From DASQZT01 sp963728965 (lineage in GTDB: Bacteria > Acidobacteriota > Terriglobia > Bryobacterales > Bryobacteraceae), in assembly GCA_963728965.1 (NCBI GenBank), contig CAVSMH010000006.1, forward strand, positions 372,001-436,000: a DNA stretch of 64,000 bases, in the 5' to 3' direction. Each line of letters opens with the position of its first letter. The stretch's first letter is position 1. The translations under genes were made by a program, and so were the position numbers. Below, one piece after another: positions 26,764-34,199 of the stretch. The notes beneath the pieces are model-generated. The model was given only the letters and a program-made list of their open reading frames with translations, was not told the DNA's origin and ran no database searches.

Positions 26764-29406
26764 ATGCCGCTCACATCCGGGGACCGTCTGGGGCCCTATG
26801 AAATCGTGTCTCTTGTGGGCGTCGGAGGGATGGGTGAAGTTTATCGCGCTCGTGATACACGGCTCGATCGCACCGTCGCCATCAAGGTCCTCGCCACGGA
26901 AATCGATACGCCCGGCGCGCGCGAGCAGTTCGACCGCGAGGCCCGCGCCATCTCCAGCCTGAACGGCCCCAATCTCTGCGCGCTCTACGACGTGGGCAAC
27001 GAGAACGGCCGCGCCTACCTGGTGATGGAGTTTCTGACCGGCGAGACGCTGGCGGACCGCCTGGCCCGGGGCAGCTTGCCGATCGATGACGTGGTGGCCT
27101 ATGCCATTCAGATCGCCAGCGCGCTGGACGGGGCGCATCGGCAGGGAGTCGTGCACCGGGACCTGAAACCCGGAAACATCATGCTGACCAAGGCGGGGGT
27201 GAAACTCCTCGATTTCGGTCTCGCCAAGATCGGGCGTTCCCAGGACTGGCTATTGTGCAGCACGGATGCGACGCGAACCCTTACCGTGCAGGCGCCCCTG
27301 CTGGGCACCTGCCAGTACATGGCTCCGGAACTGCTTGAGGGAAAGGGGGCCGATCCGCGCTGTGACATTTTCGCCTTCGGCGCGGTGCTGTACGAAATGA
27401 TCGCCGGCCGGCGGGCGTTCCAGGGTAAGACGCAGGCGATTACCATCGCCAACATCCTGGAGCGCGATCCGCCGCCGCTTTCCGCCACACCGGAGACCGG
27501 CAGCCTGCGCCTTCGGGCGCTCGAACACCTGGTGCAGACGTGTCTGGTGAAAGATCCCGCCCAGCGCCGGCAGACGGCGCACGACCTGGTGCTGGAACTG
27601 CGCTGGCTGGCCGAGATGCACGACGAAGACGGGGCTCGGAAGCCGCCGGCTGCGCGCCGGTTTCCGCGTCGGGCGTGGGCCGCCGCCGGTATCATCGTGC
27701 TGGTTCTGGTGCTGTTCGCCGTGGCGCTGTACCCGCGACGGGGCGCACCGCCGCCGGTGATGAAAGTCTCGCTGCTCCCGCCCGAGAATGCGAGGTTCGT
27801 GGGCAGCAGCATTCCGGCGCTGTCTCCGGACGGACGGCACGTGGCTTTCGCGGCCAACGGCGAGGGCAGCATCCGGCTGTGGGTGCGCGACGTGGATTCG
27901 CTCGCCGCGCGGGCGCTGCCCGGCACGGAGAGTGCCTACAACCCGTTCTGGTCGCCCGATAGCCGTACCCTGGGTTTCTTCTCCAACGGCAAGCTCAAGA
28001 AGGTGAGCGTGACCGGCGGGCCGGCAGTGACGCTATCGAACGTGGTGCAGGCCCGCGGCGGCACGTGGGGCGCCGACGACATCATCCTGTTTTCGCCCTC
28101 CACCCAGGACGGCCTTTATCGCGTGTCGGCGCAGGGGGGCGACCCGGTGGCTGCCACGACGCTCGATACGGCGGGGGGCGAGGTCTCGCACCGCTGGCCG
28201 TGGTTCCTGCCCGACGGGCGGCACTTCCTTTTCACGGACCGCAACGCGGATCCCGCCAGGACGGCGATTTATGCGGGCGAGATCCAGTCCAAGGCCACCC
28301 GCCGGCTGCTGGGCGCGGCCTCCAACGCCGTATACTCTCCTCCGGGATACCTGCTGTTTGTGCGCGAGCGAACCCTGATGGCGCAGCCCTTCGACGCATC
28401 GAGCCTGGACACGAGCGGCGAAGCGCTTCCGGTCGCCGAGCCGGTGGACCTCATCACCGGGAATGTGCAGGGCAGTTTTACGGTTTCGAGTGCGGGAGCC
28501 GTGGCCTATTATTCCGGCGGTGGAACCGGCATGAATTCGCAACTCACCTGGTTCGATCGCGGCGGCAAGAAGCTGGAGACGGTGGGCGAACCCGGCAGCT
28601 TCGTGAAGCCTGCCATTTCGCCCGCCGGAAATGTGCTGGCGGTGGACCGCCTCGATCCCCAATCCGGCACCGCCGACGTTTGGGCTTACGACCTGGTGCG
28701 CGGCACCTCTTCGCGGCTCACCTTCGATCCGCGGCAGGATGGCTATCCCGTCTGGTCGCCCGATTCTTCCCAGGTGGTCTTCAGCAGCAACCGCGACGGG
28801 CGCTACCAGTTATATCGGAAGGCGCTCGGCAACCCGGGACAGGACGAACTGCTGCTCGAATCGGACCGGGACAAGTTCCCCAGCGACTGGTCGGCGGACG
28901 GGCACTACCTGATCTACTACCAGATGGATCCCAAGACCCGGTTCGATCTGTGGGTCTTGCCATTGACCGGCGAGGGCAAACCGTATCCGCTGCTGGCCAG
29001 CCCGTTCAACGAGCATCGCGCCCGCCTGTCGCGCGACGGCCGCTGGCTGGCCTACACCTCCGACGAGACCGGCCGCGACGAGATCTACGTCCAGTCGTTT
29101 CCGAAGCTCGGCGGCAAATGGAAAGTCTCGGCCGAAGGAGGCAGCCGCCCCGTCTGGAGCCGTAACGGCAGGGAGCTGTTCTATATCGCCGCGGATCGCA
29201 AGCTGATGGTGGGCCGGGTAAAGGACGGAGATCATTTCGAAACCGGTGAGCCGGCGCCGCTGTTCGAAACGCACCAGAGCCCGACGCGCTTTTTCGACGT
29301 GAGTCCGGATGGCCGCCGCTTTCTGCTGGTCGATCCCCTGCCCGATCCGGTGATTCCGCCCATGACGCTGCTGGTGAATTGGGCGGCCGCGCTCCGGCGC
29401 CCTTGA
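26764..29406 (+). CDS. Transmembrane Ser/Thr protein kinase with C-terminal WD40/TolB-like propeller
   Basis: An 880-residue Hanks-type kinase. The kinase domain (about 11-285) has the glycine loop GVGGMGEVY, Lys41 in VAIKVL, catalytic HRDLKPGN at 131-138, DFG at 150-152, and APE in MAPELLEG. A juxtamembrane basic segment leads to one transmembrane helix near 304-322. The rest (330-880) is a periplasmic propeller with WD40-like beta repeats (ALSPDGRHVAFAA, NPFWSPDSRTLGFFS, YPVWSPDSSQVVFSS, RPVWSRNGRELFYIA). This architecture is highly expanded in Solibacter-type Acidobacteria; the propeller probably senses an extracellular ligand. All catalytic residues are present. Substrates are unknown, and no phosphatase gene is adjacent. 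Confidence 0.93.
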   Translation: MPLTSGDRLGPYEIVSLVGVGGMGEVYRARDTRLDRTVAIKVLATEIDTPGAREQFDREARAISSLNGPNLCALYDVGNENGRAYLVMEFLTGETLADRLARGSLPIDDVVAYAIQIASALDGAHRQGVVHRDLKPGNIMLTKAGVKLLDFGLAKIGRSQDWLLCSTDATRTLTVQAPLLGTCQYMAPELLEGKGADPRCDIFAFGAVLYEMIAGRRAFQGKTQAITIANILERDPPPLSATPETGSLRLRALEHLVQTCLVKDPAQRRQTAHDLVLELRWLAEMHDEDGARKPPAARRFPRRAWAAAGIIVLVLVLFAVALYPRRGAPPPVMKVSLLPPENARFVGSSIPALSPDGRHVAFAANGEGSIRLWVRDVDSLAARALPGTESAYNPFWSPDSRTLGFFSNGKLKKVSVTGGPAVTLSNVVQARGGTWGADDIILFSPSTQDGLYRVSAQGGDPVAATTLDTAGGEVSHRWPWFLPDGRHFLFTDRNADPARTAIYAGEIQSKATRRLLGAASNAVYSPPGYLLFVRERTLMAQPFDASSLDTSGEALPVAEPVDLITGNVQGSFTVSSAGAVAYYSGGGTGMNSQLTWFDRGGKKLETVGEPGSFVKPAISPAGNVLAVDRLDPQSGTADVWAYDLVRGTSSRLTFDPRQDGYPVWSPDSSQVVFSSNRDGRYQLYRKALGNPGQDELLLESDRDKFPSDWSADGHYLIYYQMDPKTRFDLWVLPLTGEGKPYPLLASPFNEHRARLSRDGRWLAYTSDETGRDEIYVQSFPKLGGKWKVSAEGGSRPVWSRNGRELFYIAADRKLMVGRVKDGDHFETGEPAPLFETHQSPTRFFDVSPDGRRFLLVDPLPDPVIPPMTLLVNWAAALRRP

Positions 29407-29473
29407 AACGGCCCTCAGCCGGCCCGGCGGCCATATGGCACCTTTTCGGACGCAGGAAGCCGCCGCGGGGCCT

Positions 29474-30817
29474 CTACCGCAGGTTGAATTTTTTCATCTT
29501 GTAGCGCAGCGTGTCTCGGGTGATGCGCAGGAGGCGGGCGGCCTGGGTCTGGTTGCCGCTGGTCTTATCGAGGGCGCGCGCCAACAGACTGCGCTCGTTG
29601 TCCTCGAGCGAGAGGCCGTCGGCGGGGAGGTCCGAGGAAGCCGCTGGAATGGCCACCACAAAGGGGTCGGGGCGGGAGATGGCGATGGGCAGACTGGCGG
29701 TGGTGATCGACGCCGACTCCTCGAGAATCATGGCCCGCTCGATGGCGTTGCGCAGTTCGCGCACGTTGCCGGGCCAGTCGTGGACTGCCAGCATTTTCGC
29801 CGCGGCTTCGGTGACGCCCTCGATATTGCGCTTGAACTTGCGATTGTAGTGGTCGACGAAGAAGCGCGTGAGCGGAATGATGTCCTCGACGCGGTCGCGC
29901 AAGGGCGGAATCAGGATCTGAATGACGTTGAGGCGGAAATACAGGTCCTGGCGGAACGCCCCTTCCTTCACGGCCTCGCGCAGATTCTTGTTGGTCGCCG
30001 CGATCACCCGCAGGTCGAGATTGATATCTTTGAGGCCGCCCAGCCGGCGGAAGCTCTGTTCTTCGAGCACGCGCAGCAGCTTGGCTTGCAGCATCAGCGG
30101 GATTTCGCCAATTTCGTCCAGGAAAAGCGTGCCGCGGTCGGCCAACTCGAAAATCCCGCGCTTCTGCGATCGCGCATCCGTGAAAGCGCCCTTTTCGTAG
30201 CCGAAGAGCTCGCTTTCGAGCAGCGTCTCGGGAATGGCTGCGCAGTTGATGGCGATGAACGGCTCCGCCTGGCGCACGCTCTGGTAATGCAGGGTCTTGG
30301 CGATCAGGTCCTTTCCGGTCCCGTTTTCGCCTTCGAGCAGGATGGTGGTGGCTTCGCTTGCCGCCACGCGGCGGACGAAGTTCATCATTTCCCGCATGGC
30401 CGGGGATTCGGCAATGACTTCGCGCTTCTGCGGAGCCGCCTCTTCGGTGATGTCCTTGATCGTGGCTACCACGCCGGTAAGTTGGCCCTCATCGTCATAC
30501 ATCTGGTTGGTTCGCATCACAACCAGCCGCTCCATGCCGTTGTTGGTGTTGAGCCGCACGGTGCAGTTCGGCGACGCGGGCGCCTGATTCAAGCCGACGA
30601 GCACGCCGCAGCCGGGCTCGCACAGCGAACACTTGAAGATGTCCTGGCAGTGCTTGCCCAGCATCTCCTCGGAGGACATGCCGAAGAGCTTTTCCGCGGA
30701 CCGGTTGACGCCGGTGATGCGGAAATCGGGGTCGTACAGAACCAGTGCGTCCGACAGTTGATCGAACACCGATTCGAGGACGCTGGTCCTCTGCCAGCCT
30801 GGCGTGAGCTTGGACAT
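29474..30817 (-). CDS. Sigma-54 activator (NtrC class) with cysteine-containing PAS domain
   Basis: A 447-residue regulator: a PAS domain (about 12-125) carrying C57-x5-C63-x2-C66-x3-C70, an AAA+ domain (about 135-365) with Walker A GENGTGKD, sigma-54 contact loop GAFTDA (a variant of GAFTGA), Walker B LFLDEIGEI and R-finger region, and a Fis-type helix-turn-helix at the C-terminus (GNQTQAARLLRITRDTL). There is no receiver domain, so the PAS is the sensor; its cysteines could bind a metal or Fe-S cluster or sense redox state. The start at 30817 was chosen because a strong TGGTATAAT promoter lies just upstream; the longer open frame begins beyond that promoter. It is divergent from a cytochrome operon that it probably activates. 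Confidence 0.9.
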   Translation of the reverse strand: MSKLTPGWQRTSVLESVFDQLSDALVLYDPDFRITGVNRSAEKLFGMSSEEMLGKHCQDIFKCSLCEPGCGVLVGLNQAPASPNCTVRLNTNNGMERLVVMRTNQMYDDEGQLTGVVATIKDITEEAAPQKREVIAESPAMREMMNFVRRVAASEATTILLEGENGTGKDLIAKTLHYQSVRQAEPFIAINCAAIPETLLESELFGYEKGAFTDARSQKRGIFELADRGTLFLDEIGEIPLMLQAKLLRVLEEQSFRRLGGLKDINLDLRVIAATNKNLREAVKEGAFRQDLYFRLNVIQILIPPLRDRVEDIIPLTRFFVDHYNRKFKRNIEGVTEAAAKMLAVHDWPGNVRELRNAIERAMILEESASITTASLPIAISRPDPFVVAIPAASSDLPADGLSLEDNERSLLARALDKTSGNQTQAARLLRITRDTLRYKMKKFNLR

Positions 30818-30836
30818 TCGGTTGGTAACTAGAGCA

Positions 30837-30842
30837 ATTATA
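30837..30842 (-). promoter_or_regulatory. Extended -10 promoter of the sigma-54 activator gene
   Basis: Minus-strand TGGTATAAT (extended -10), with TTGGCG 15 bases upstream as a possible weak -35. The box ends 19 bases before the ATG at 30817, giving a short leader. This shows the activator itself is probably transcribed by the housekeeping sigma factor. Confidence 0.6.
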
Positions 30843-30955
30843 CCAAGCCCCAGTCTGCGCCAATTGGCCCAACAGCGGTTGACATCCGGGGGGAAATGGC
30901 CCCACAAATTGCAGGGAATTTCCGCAAAACCGCCGTTAAACCACGGTATTTCCGG

Positions 30956-30971
30956 TGGAAGCGCAATTGCT
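30956..30971 (+). promoter_or_regulatory. Candidate sigma-54 (-24/-12) promoter of the cytochrome operon
   Basis: TGGAAGCGCAATTGCT has the invariant GG and GC of a -24/-12 promoter at exactly the required 10-base separation, and the TTGCT half matches the consensus TTGCW; the -24 half matches only at TGG and one A. The predicted start near 30982 falls at the beginning of the GGAGG ribosome site of the 30992 gene, leaving a very short leader. This is a weak-to-moderate site, made more credible by the divergent sigma-54 activator gene. Confidence 0.4.
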
Positions 30972-30991
30972 AATCCTCCGGTGGAGGCATC

Positions 30992-31225
30992 ATGTCCCGT
31001 TTAAAAATACTTCTGCCCGCCGCCATCGTGATGGGCGGCTTCCTGGTTTGCACGACTGCCACGTTCGGCAAAGCAGAGTACACGAAACAGACCAAGAAGG
31101 CGTGCCTGTATTGCCATAAAACCAATGAGCCGGCCAAGAAAGATGTCATGAACGGCAATCTGACCGAAGCCGGGAAGTACTTCCACGAGCACAAGTCCCT
31201 GGACGGATACCAGGACAAGAAGTAG
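30992..31225 (+). CDS. Small monoheme c-type cytochrome
   Basis: A 77-residue exported protein: a signal peptide (about 1-26), then a roughly 50-residue mature chain with one heme-binding CLYCH motif (Cys38-Cys41-His42), and a C-terminal Met/His-rich segment (VMNGNL, YFHEHKS) that may supply the second axial ligand. It is very short for a class I cytochrome c. A GGAGG site lies four bases before the ATG. It is the first gene of the cluster divergent from the PAS/sigma-54 activator and probably shuttles electrons for the larger cytochromes downstream. Some C-terminal Lys residues suggest docking. Confidence 0.85.
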   Translation: MSRLKILLPAAIVMGGFLVCTTATFGKAEYTKQTKKACLYCHKTNEPAKKDVMNGNLTEAGKYFHEHKSLDGYQDKK

Positions 31226-31255
31226 CTGCTGGTAAGTGGAGGTGTGGAGTCGTCC

Positions 31256-31693
31256 ATGATGCAAACGGTGCAGCTTTCCATTGCCGATTGCGCGTACGCG
31301 GGCGCCATTCGCGAGGCCCTGTCGCGCAGTTGCGCCTGGCATGTCGAAGCCGTCGAACGACCGGACCTTTCGCGGAAATGTGTGTTGGTTCTGGACGAGG
31401 CCTCATTTGCGCGCTTGCCCCTCCCCTTATCGAATCCCCAGCGGGTTGTGCTGATCGCCCGCAAGGATCCCCAGTTGCTGGCCCAGGCCTGGGAAGCCGG
31501 AATCGTGTCCGTGGTGTCGCAGGAGGATCCCACCAGCACGGTTTTGTTAGCCATCATGGCGGCGGCTTTGCGCATTGCAAAGTCCACCAACGCCGTCGCT
31601 TCCAGTGCATTATCCCCCAATGCAAGTCCAGTCTCTGCGTCAATAGCCCCACATAGTCGGCCGTCCGGATCCAGGCGTTGCAAAATCCAATAG
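31256..31693 (+). CDS. Degenerate receiver-like (REC-fold) protein
   Basis: A 145-residue cytoplasmic protein without a signal peptide. Residues about 1-105 follow the alternating strand/helix pattern of response-regulator receivers: SIADCAYAGAIREAL, VLVLDEASF with a possible acceptor Asp, VVLIARKD, and WEAGIVSVVSQED. The N-terminal acidic pair, the conserved Thr and the conserved Lys are not evident, so it is probably a pseudo-receiver. The last 40 residues are Ser/Pro-rich and look disordered. The ATG at 31256 has GGAG six bases upstream; a GTG four codons earlier is possible. It sits between cytochrome genes and may be a regulator or adaptor. The family name is unknown to me. Confidence 0.55.
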   Translation: MMQTVQLSIADCAYAGAIREALSRSCAWHVEAVERPDLSRKCVLVLDEASFARLPLPLSNPQRVVLIARKDPQLLAQAWEAGIVSVVSQEDPTSTVLLAIMAAALRIAKSTNAVASSALSPNASPVSASIAPHSRPSGSRRCKIQ

Positions 31694-31763
31694 TTTAGAG
31701 GGGCGCAGGCGTGGACTTACGCGTGCAGTACCTTTCATTCCGGGCTAGAAGGAGGGGGCTAAA

Positions 31764-32174
31764 GTGAAGACTGATTTAGCAGCTATCGAGGCGATTGTCC
31801 GAAACAAGCTCTGCGGAGTCTGCACCGAACGAACCGCCGACGGGAACTGCGGGCTGGCCGAACCTGCCAGTTGCGCCTTGTTCCGGCTGTTCCCCGAAGT
31901 GGCGCAGGCCGTCCAATCGGTGAACAGCGAAGACATCCAGCAGTACATCGACGCCATCCGCCGCGAGGTCTGTTCGGTATGCACCGAGCAGGCGAGCGAC
32001 GGATCGTGCGAAACCCGCCAGCAGGTCCGGTGCGCGTTGGACGCTTATCTGGTGTTAGTGGTCGACGCCATCGAAGAAGCTACCGGCAAGGTTTTTGACA
32101 AAAAAGGCATAGGCCAGGGAGCCGGCGCAGCCGTGCCTCTGGGACCTGAAACCCATCTATCATCTATAACGTGA
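31764..32174 (+). CDS. Small protein with duplicated four-cysteine motif
   Basis: A 136-residue soluble protein with no signal peptide. Two units share exactly the spacing C-x2-C-x8-C-x7-C (residues 17-37 and 70-90, period 53) and similar flanks (CGVCTERTADGNC and CSVCTEQASDGSC). A helix follows each unit. Eight cysteines in two equal sets strongly suggest binding of two Zn ions or two Fe-S clusters; there is no CXXCH, so it is not a heme protein. The start is GTG with GGAGGGGG five bases upstream. In the cytochrome operon it may be a cytoplasmic electron carrier, redox sensor or maturation factor. I do not recognise a named family. Confidence 0.7.
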   Translation: MKTDLAAIEAIVRNKLCGVCTERTADGNCGLAEPASCALFRLFPEVAQAVQSVNSEDIQQYIDAIRREVCSVCTEQASDGSCETRQQVRCALDAYLVLVVDAIEEATGKVFDKKGIGQGAGAAVPLGPETHLSSIT

Positions 32175-32193
32175 AAAAACTGGAGATCGAGTT

Positions 32194-32478
32194 ATGGAGA
32201 ACTATCTCATCCCGTTTGTCGGGTTGGAAACCGTCATTGTGGCGGCAGTGATCATCATGATCTTCTGGCGCCAGGCCGTAGCCCGCAGTGAAGACGACAC
32301 TCTGCGGGTACTGCACGGGGCGCTGTCGGAACAGACCACCGTGGCCGCGAAACTGGAAAAGATCGATAAGTGGGGCAAAACGCTCACCGTGGTCGCGGTC
32401 GCCCTGGGCGTCATCCTCGGAGGAATCTTTCTTTATCAGACCTGGATCCAGGGGTCCACCATCCCGCCGGGAGCCTGA
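32194..32478 (+). CDS. Small two-helix membrane protein in the cytochrome cluster
   Basis: A 94-residue protein with two hydrophobic helices (about 8-25 and 63-82) linked by a charged helix (VARSEDDTLRVLHGALSEQ). No cysteines or heme motifs are present. GGAG lies eight bases before the ATG, and it begins 19 bases after the four-cysteine gene and ends 28 bases before the large cytochrome. It is probably a small subunit or assembly factor of the membrane cytochrome complex encoded next. Function unknown. Confidence 0.65.
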   Translation: MENYLIPFVGLETVIVAAVIIMIFWRQAVARSEDDTLRVLHGALSEQTTVAAKLEKIDKWGKTLTVVAVALGVILGGIFLYQTWIQGSTIPPGA

Positions 32479-32506
32479 TTCGAAGCGATTTCAGAATCAG
32501 AATCAT

Positions 32507-34192
32507 ATGACGAACCGGGCATTTTCTTTTTCAATTCCGGCGCTCGGTTCTGCCCTCCTTGGCGTTCTTCTTCTCGTGGGAGTCGGCGGTCCCCTCAAGG
32601 CCGCCGACAGCACACCCGCAGACTGCACCTCCTGCCATGACCAAGGGCAGAAACTGGCGAAGAGCGCTCACACGGGGCTGACCTGTGACACCTGCCACGA
32701 GTCCCACGAGAAGTATCCGCATCCGGCCAACGTACCCAAGCCGGTGTGTACCACCTGTCACGAAGACCAGGCGGGCGAGTACGCCGGCGGTGTGCACGGC
32801 CAGGCGCGCAAGAACGGGAACGAAGGCGCGCCCGATTGCGCGCTCTGTCACGGCAGCGCGCACGAACTGCTTTCGCCCAAGTCGCAGGCATTCCGCGCCG
32901 CGGTTCCGGACACCTGCGGCATGTGCCACAGCGAGGTGGTGGAGCAGTATCGCAACAGCGTCCACGGCAAGGCGCTGGCCGCCGGCATCACCCAGGCTCC
33001 CCTTTGCACCGACTGCCACGGCGAACACAAAATCATCAAACACACCAGCGAGGCTTCGCCGGTAAACGCCTCGCACATTCGCGACACCTGCGGCAGTTGC
33101 CATGGCGACGTGCGGCTCAGCCGCAGGTTCGGGATGCCTTCGGACCGGCTGGTCAGCTTCGATTCCTCCTTCCACGGACTGGCCGCGAAATCCGGGTCCC
33201 AGACGGTGGCCAATTGCGCGAGTTGCCACGGTGTGCACAACATTCTGGCCTCCTCGGATCCGAACTCGACCATCAACGCCAAAAACCTGCCGAAGACGTG
33301 TGGCAAGTGCCACGAAGGCGCGGGCACGCGCTTCGCTATCAGCCAGGTCCACCTGGTGGAGGGCAAAGCCGAGCCGGCCTCGGTGCGCTGGGTGCGGGAG
33401 TTTTACCTGCTGGTCATCCCCGTCACCATCGGCCTGATGCTTCTGCATAACGGCGGTGACTGGATTCGCAAACTGATAGCGCTTCGTTTTCAACGCCGCG
33501 TGAGGGTTTACCCGGGGCGGGCGGGTCGCGGCGAACTCCGCATGCTGCCGTTCGAGCGGGTGCAACACGCCGTCCTGGTGATCTCGTTCCTTACCCTGAT
33601 CTGGACCGGCTTCGCCCTCAAATACCCGGACCAGTTCTGGGCCCGTCCGCTGTTGTGGAATTCCGGTGCGATTTCCCTGCGCAGCCTGGTGCACCGCATT
33701 GCCGCCGGGATATTCGTGGCGGTATCGCTGACCCATGTGATCTCGCTGATCGTCAGCCGCAAGCTGCGCGCGCATTGGAAAGAGATGCTGCCGAACGTGA
33801 ACGATCCGCGCGAGGGCATGGCCAACTTCGCCTACAATCTCGGCTTGGGGAAGCGCGCGCCCGGCCGTTCCAGCCACAGCTACGTCGAAAAAGCGGAGTA
33901 CTGGGCCGTGATCTGGGGCGCGGTGGTGATGATCGCCTCCGGTACGCTGCTCTGGGCCAATAGCCTGGCCATGAAGTTTCTCCCCAAAACCTGGCTGGAC
34001 GTGGCCACCTCGATTCACTTCTACGAAGCGGTGTTGGCGACGCTGGCTGTTGTCGTGTGGCACTTCTATTCGGTAATCTTCGATCCCGACGTCTACCCGT
34101 TGAATACCGCCTTCTGGACCGGTCATAGTGTTAAGAGGCCGGAGCATTCCAAAGAGCAGGAAGCGGAGACAATCAGCTCAGCGGGAGACTGA
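32507..34192 (+). CDS. CbcL-like nine-heme cytochrome c / b-type cytochrome fusion
   Basis: A 561-residue inner-membrane protein: a signal peptide (about 1-33), then a periplasmic region (about 38-270) with nine CXXCH motifs (CTSCH, CDTCH, CTTCH, CALCH, CGMCH, CTDCH, CGSCH, CASCH, CGKCH). A membrane domain of about four or five helices (about 300-540) has paired His residues typical of FdnI/HydC-type cytochrome b (FERVQHAV, LVHRIAAGI with LTHVISLIV, IHFYEAV with WHFYSVIFDPD). The same architecture, nine c-hemes plus a diheme b domain, is known for Geobacter CbcL, a quinol-oxidising inner-membrane cytochrome used for low-potential Fe(III) respiration. The donor is probably menaquinol. The upstream open frame was excluded because the signal peptide starts at this ATG. 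Confidence 0.88.
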   Translation: MTNRAFSFSIPALGSALLGVLLLVGVGGPLKAADSTPADCTSCHDQGQKLAKSAHTGLTCDTCHESHEKYPHPANVPKPVCTTCHEDQAGEYAGGVHGQARKNGNEGAPDCALCHGSAHELLSPKSQAFRAAVPDTCGMCHSEVVEQYRNSVHGKALAAGITQAPLCTDCHGEHKIIKHTSEASPVNASHIRDTCGSCHGDVRLSRRFGMPSDRLVSFDSSFHGLAAKSGSQTVANCASCHGVHNILASSDPNSTINAKNLPKTCGKCHEGAGTRFAISQVHLVEGKAEPASVRWVREFYLLVIPVTIGLMLLHNGGDWIRKLIALRFQRRVRVYPGRAGRGELRMLPFERVQHAVLVISFLTLIWTGFALKYPDQFWARPLLWNSGAISLRSLVHRIAAGIFVAVSLTHVISLIVSRKLRAHWKEMLPNVNDPREGMANFAYNLGLGKRAPGRSSHSYVEKAEYWAVIWGAVVMIASGTLLWANSLAMKFLPKTWLDVATSIHFYEAVLATLAVVVWHFYSVIFDPDVYPLNTAFWTGHSVKRPEHSKEQEAETISSAGD

Positions 34193-34199
34193 ACACAGA

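Noticed and set aside
30818..30907. A 30-residue N-terminal extension of the sigma-54 activator.
   Set aside because: It would place the start codon upstream of the TGGTATAAT promoter, and the added residues are not PAS-like.
30898..30914. TGGCCCCACAAATTGCA as a sigma-54 promoter for the cytochrome operon.
   Set aside because: The GG-to-GC separation is 11 bases rather than the required 10; the element at 30956-30971 has the correct spacing.
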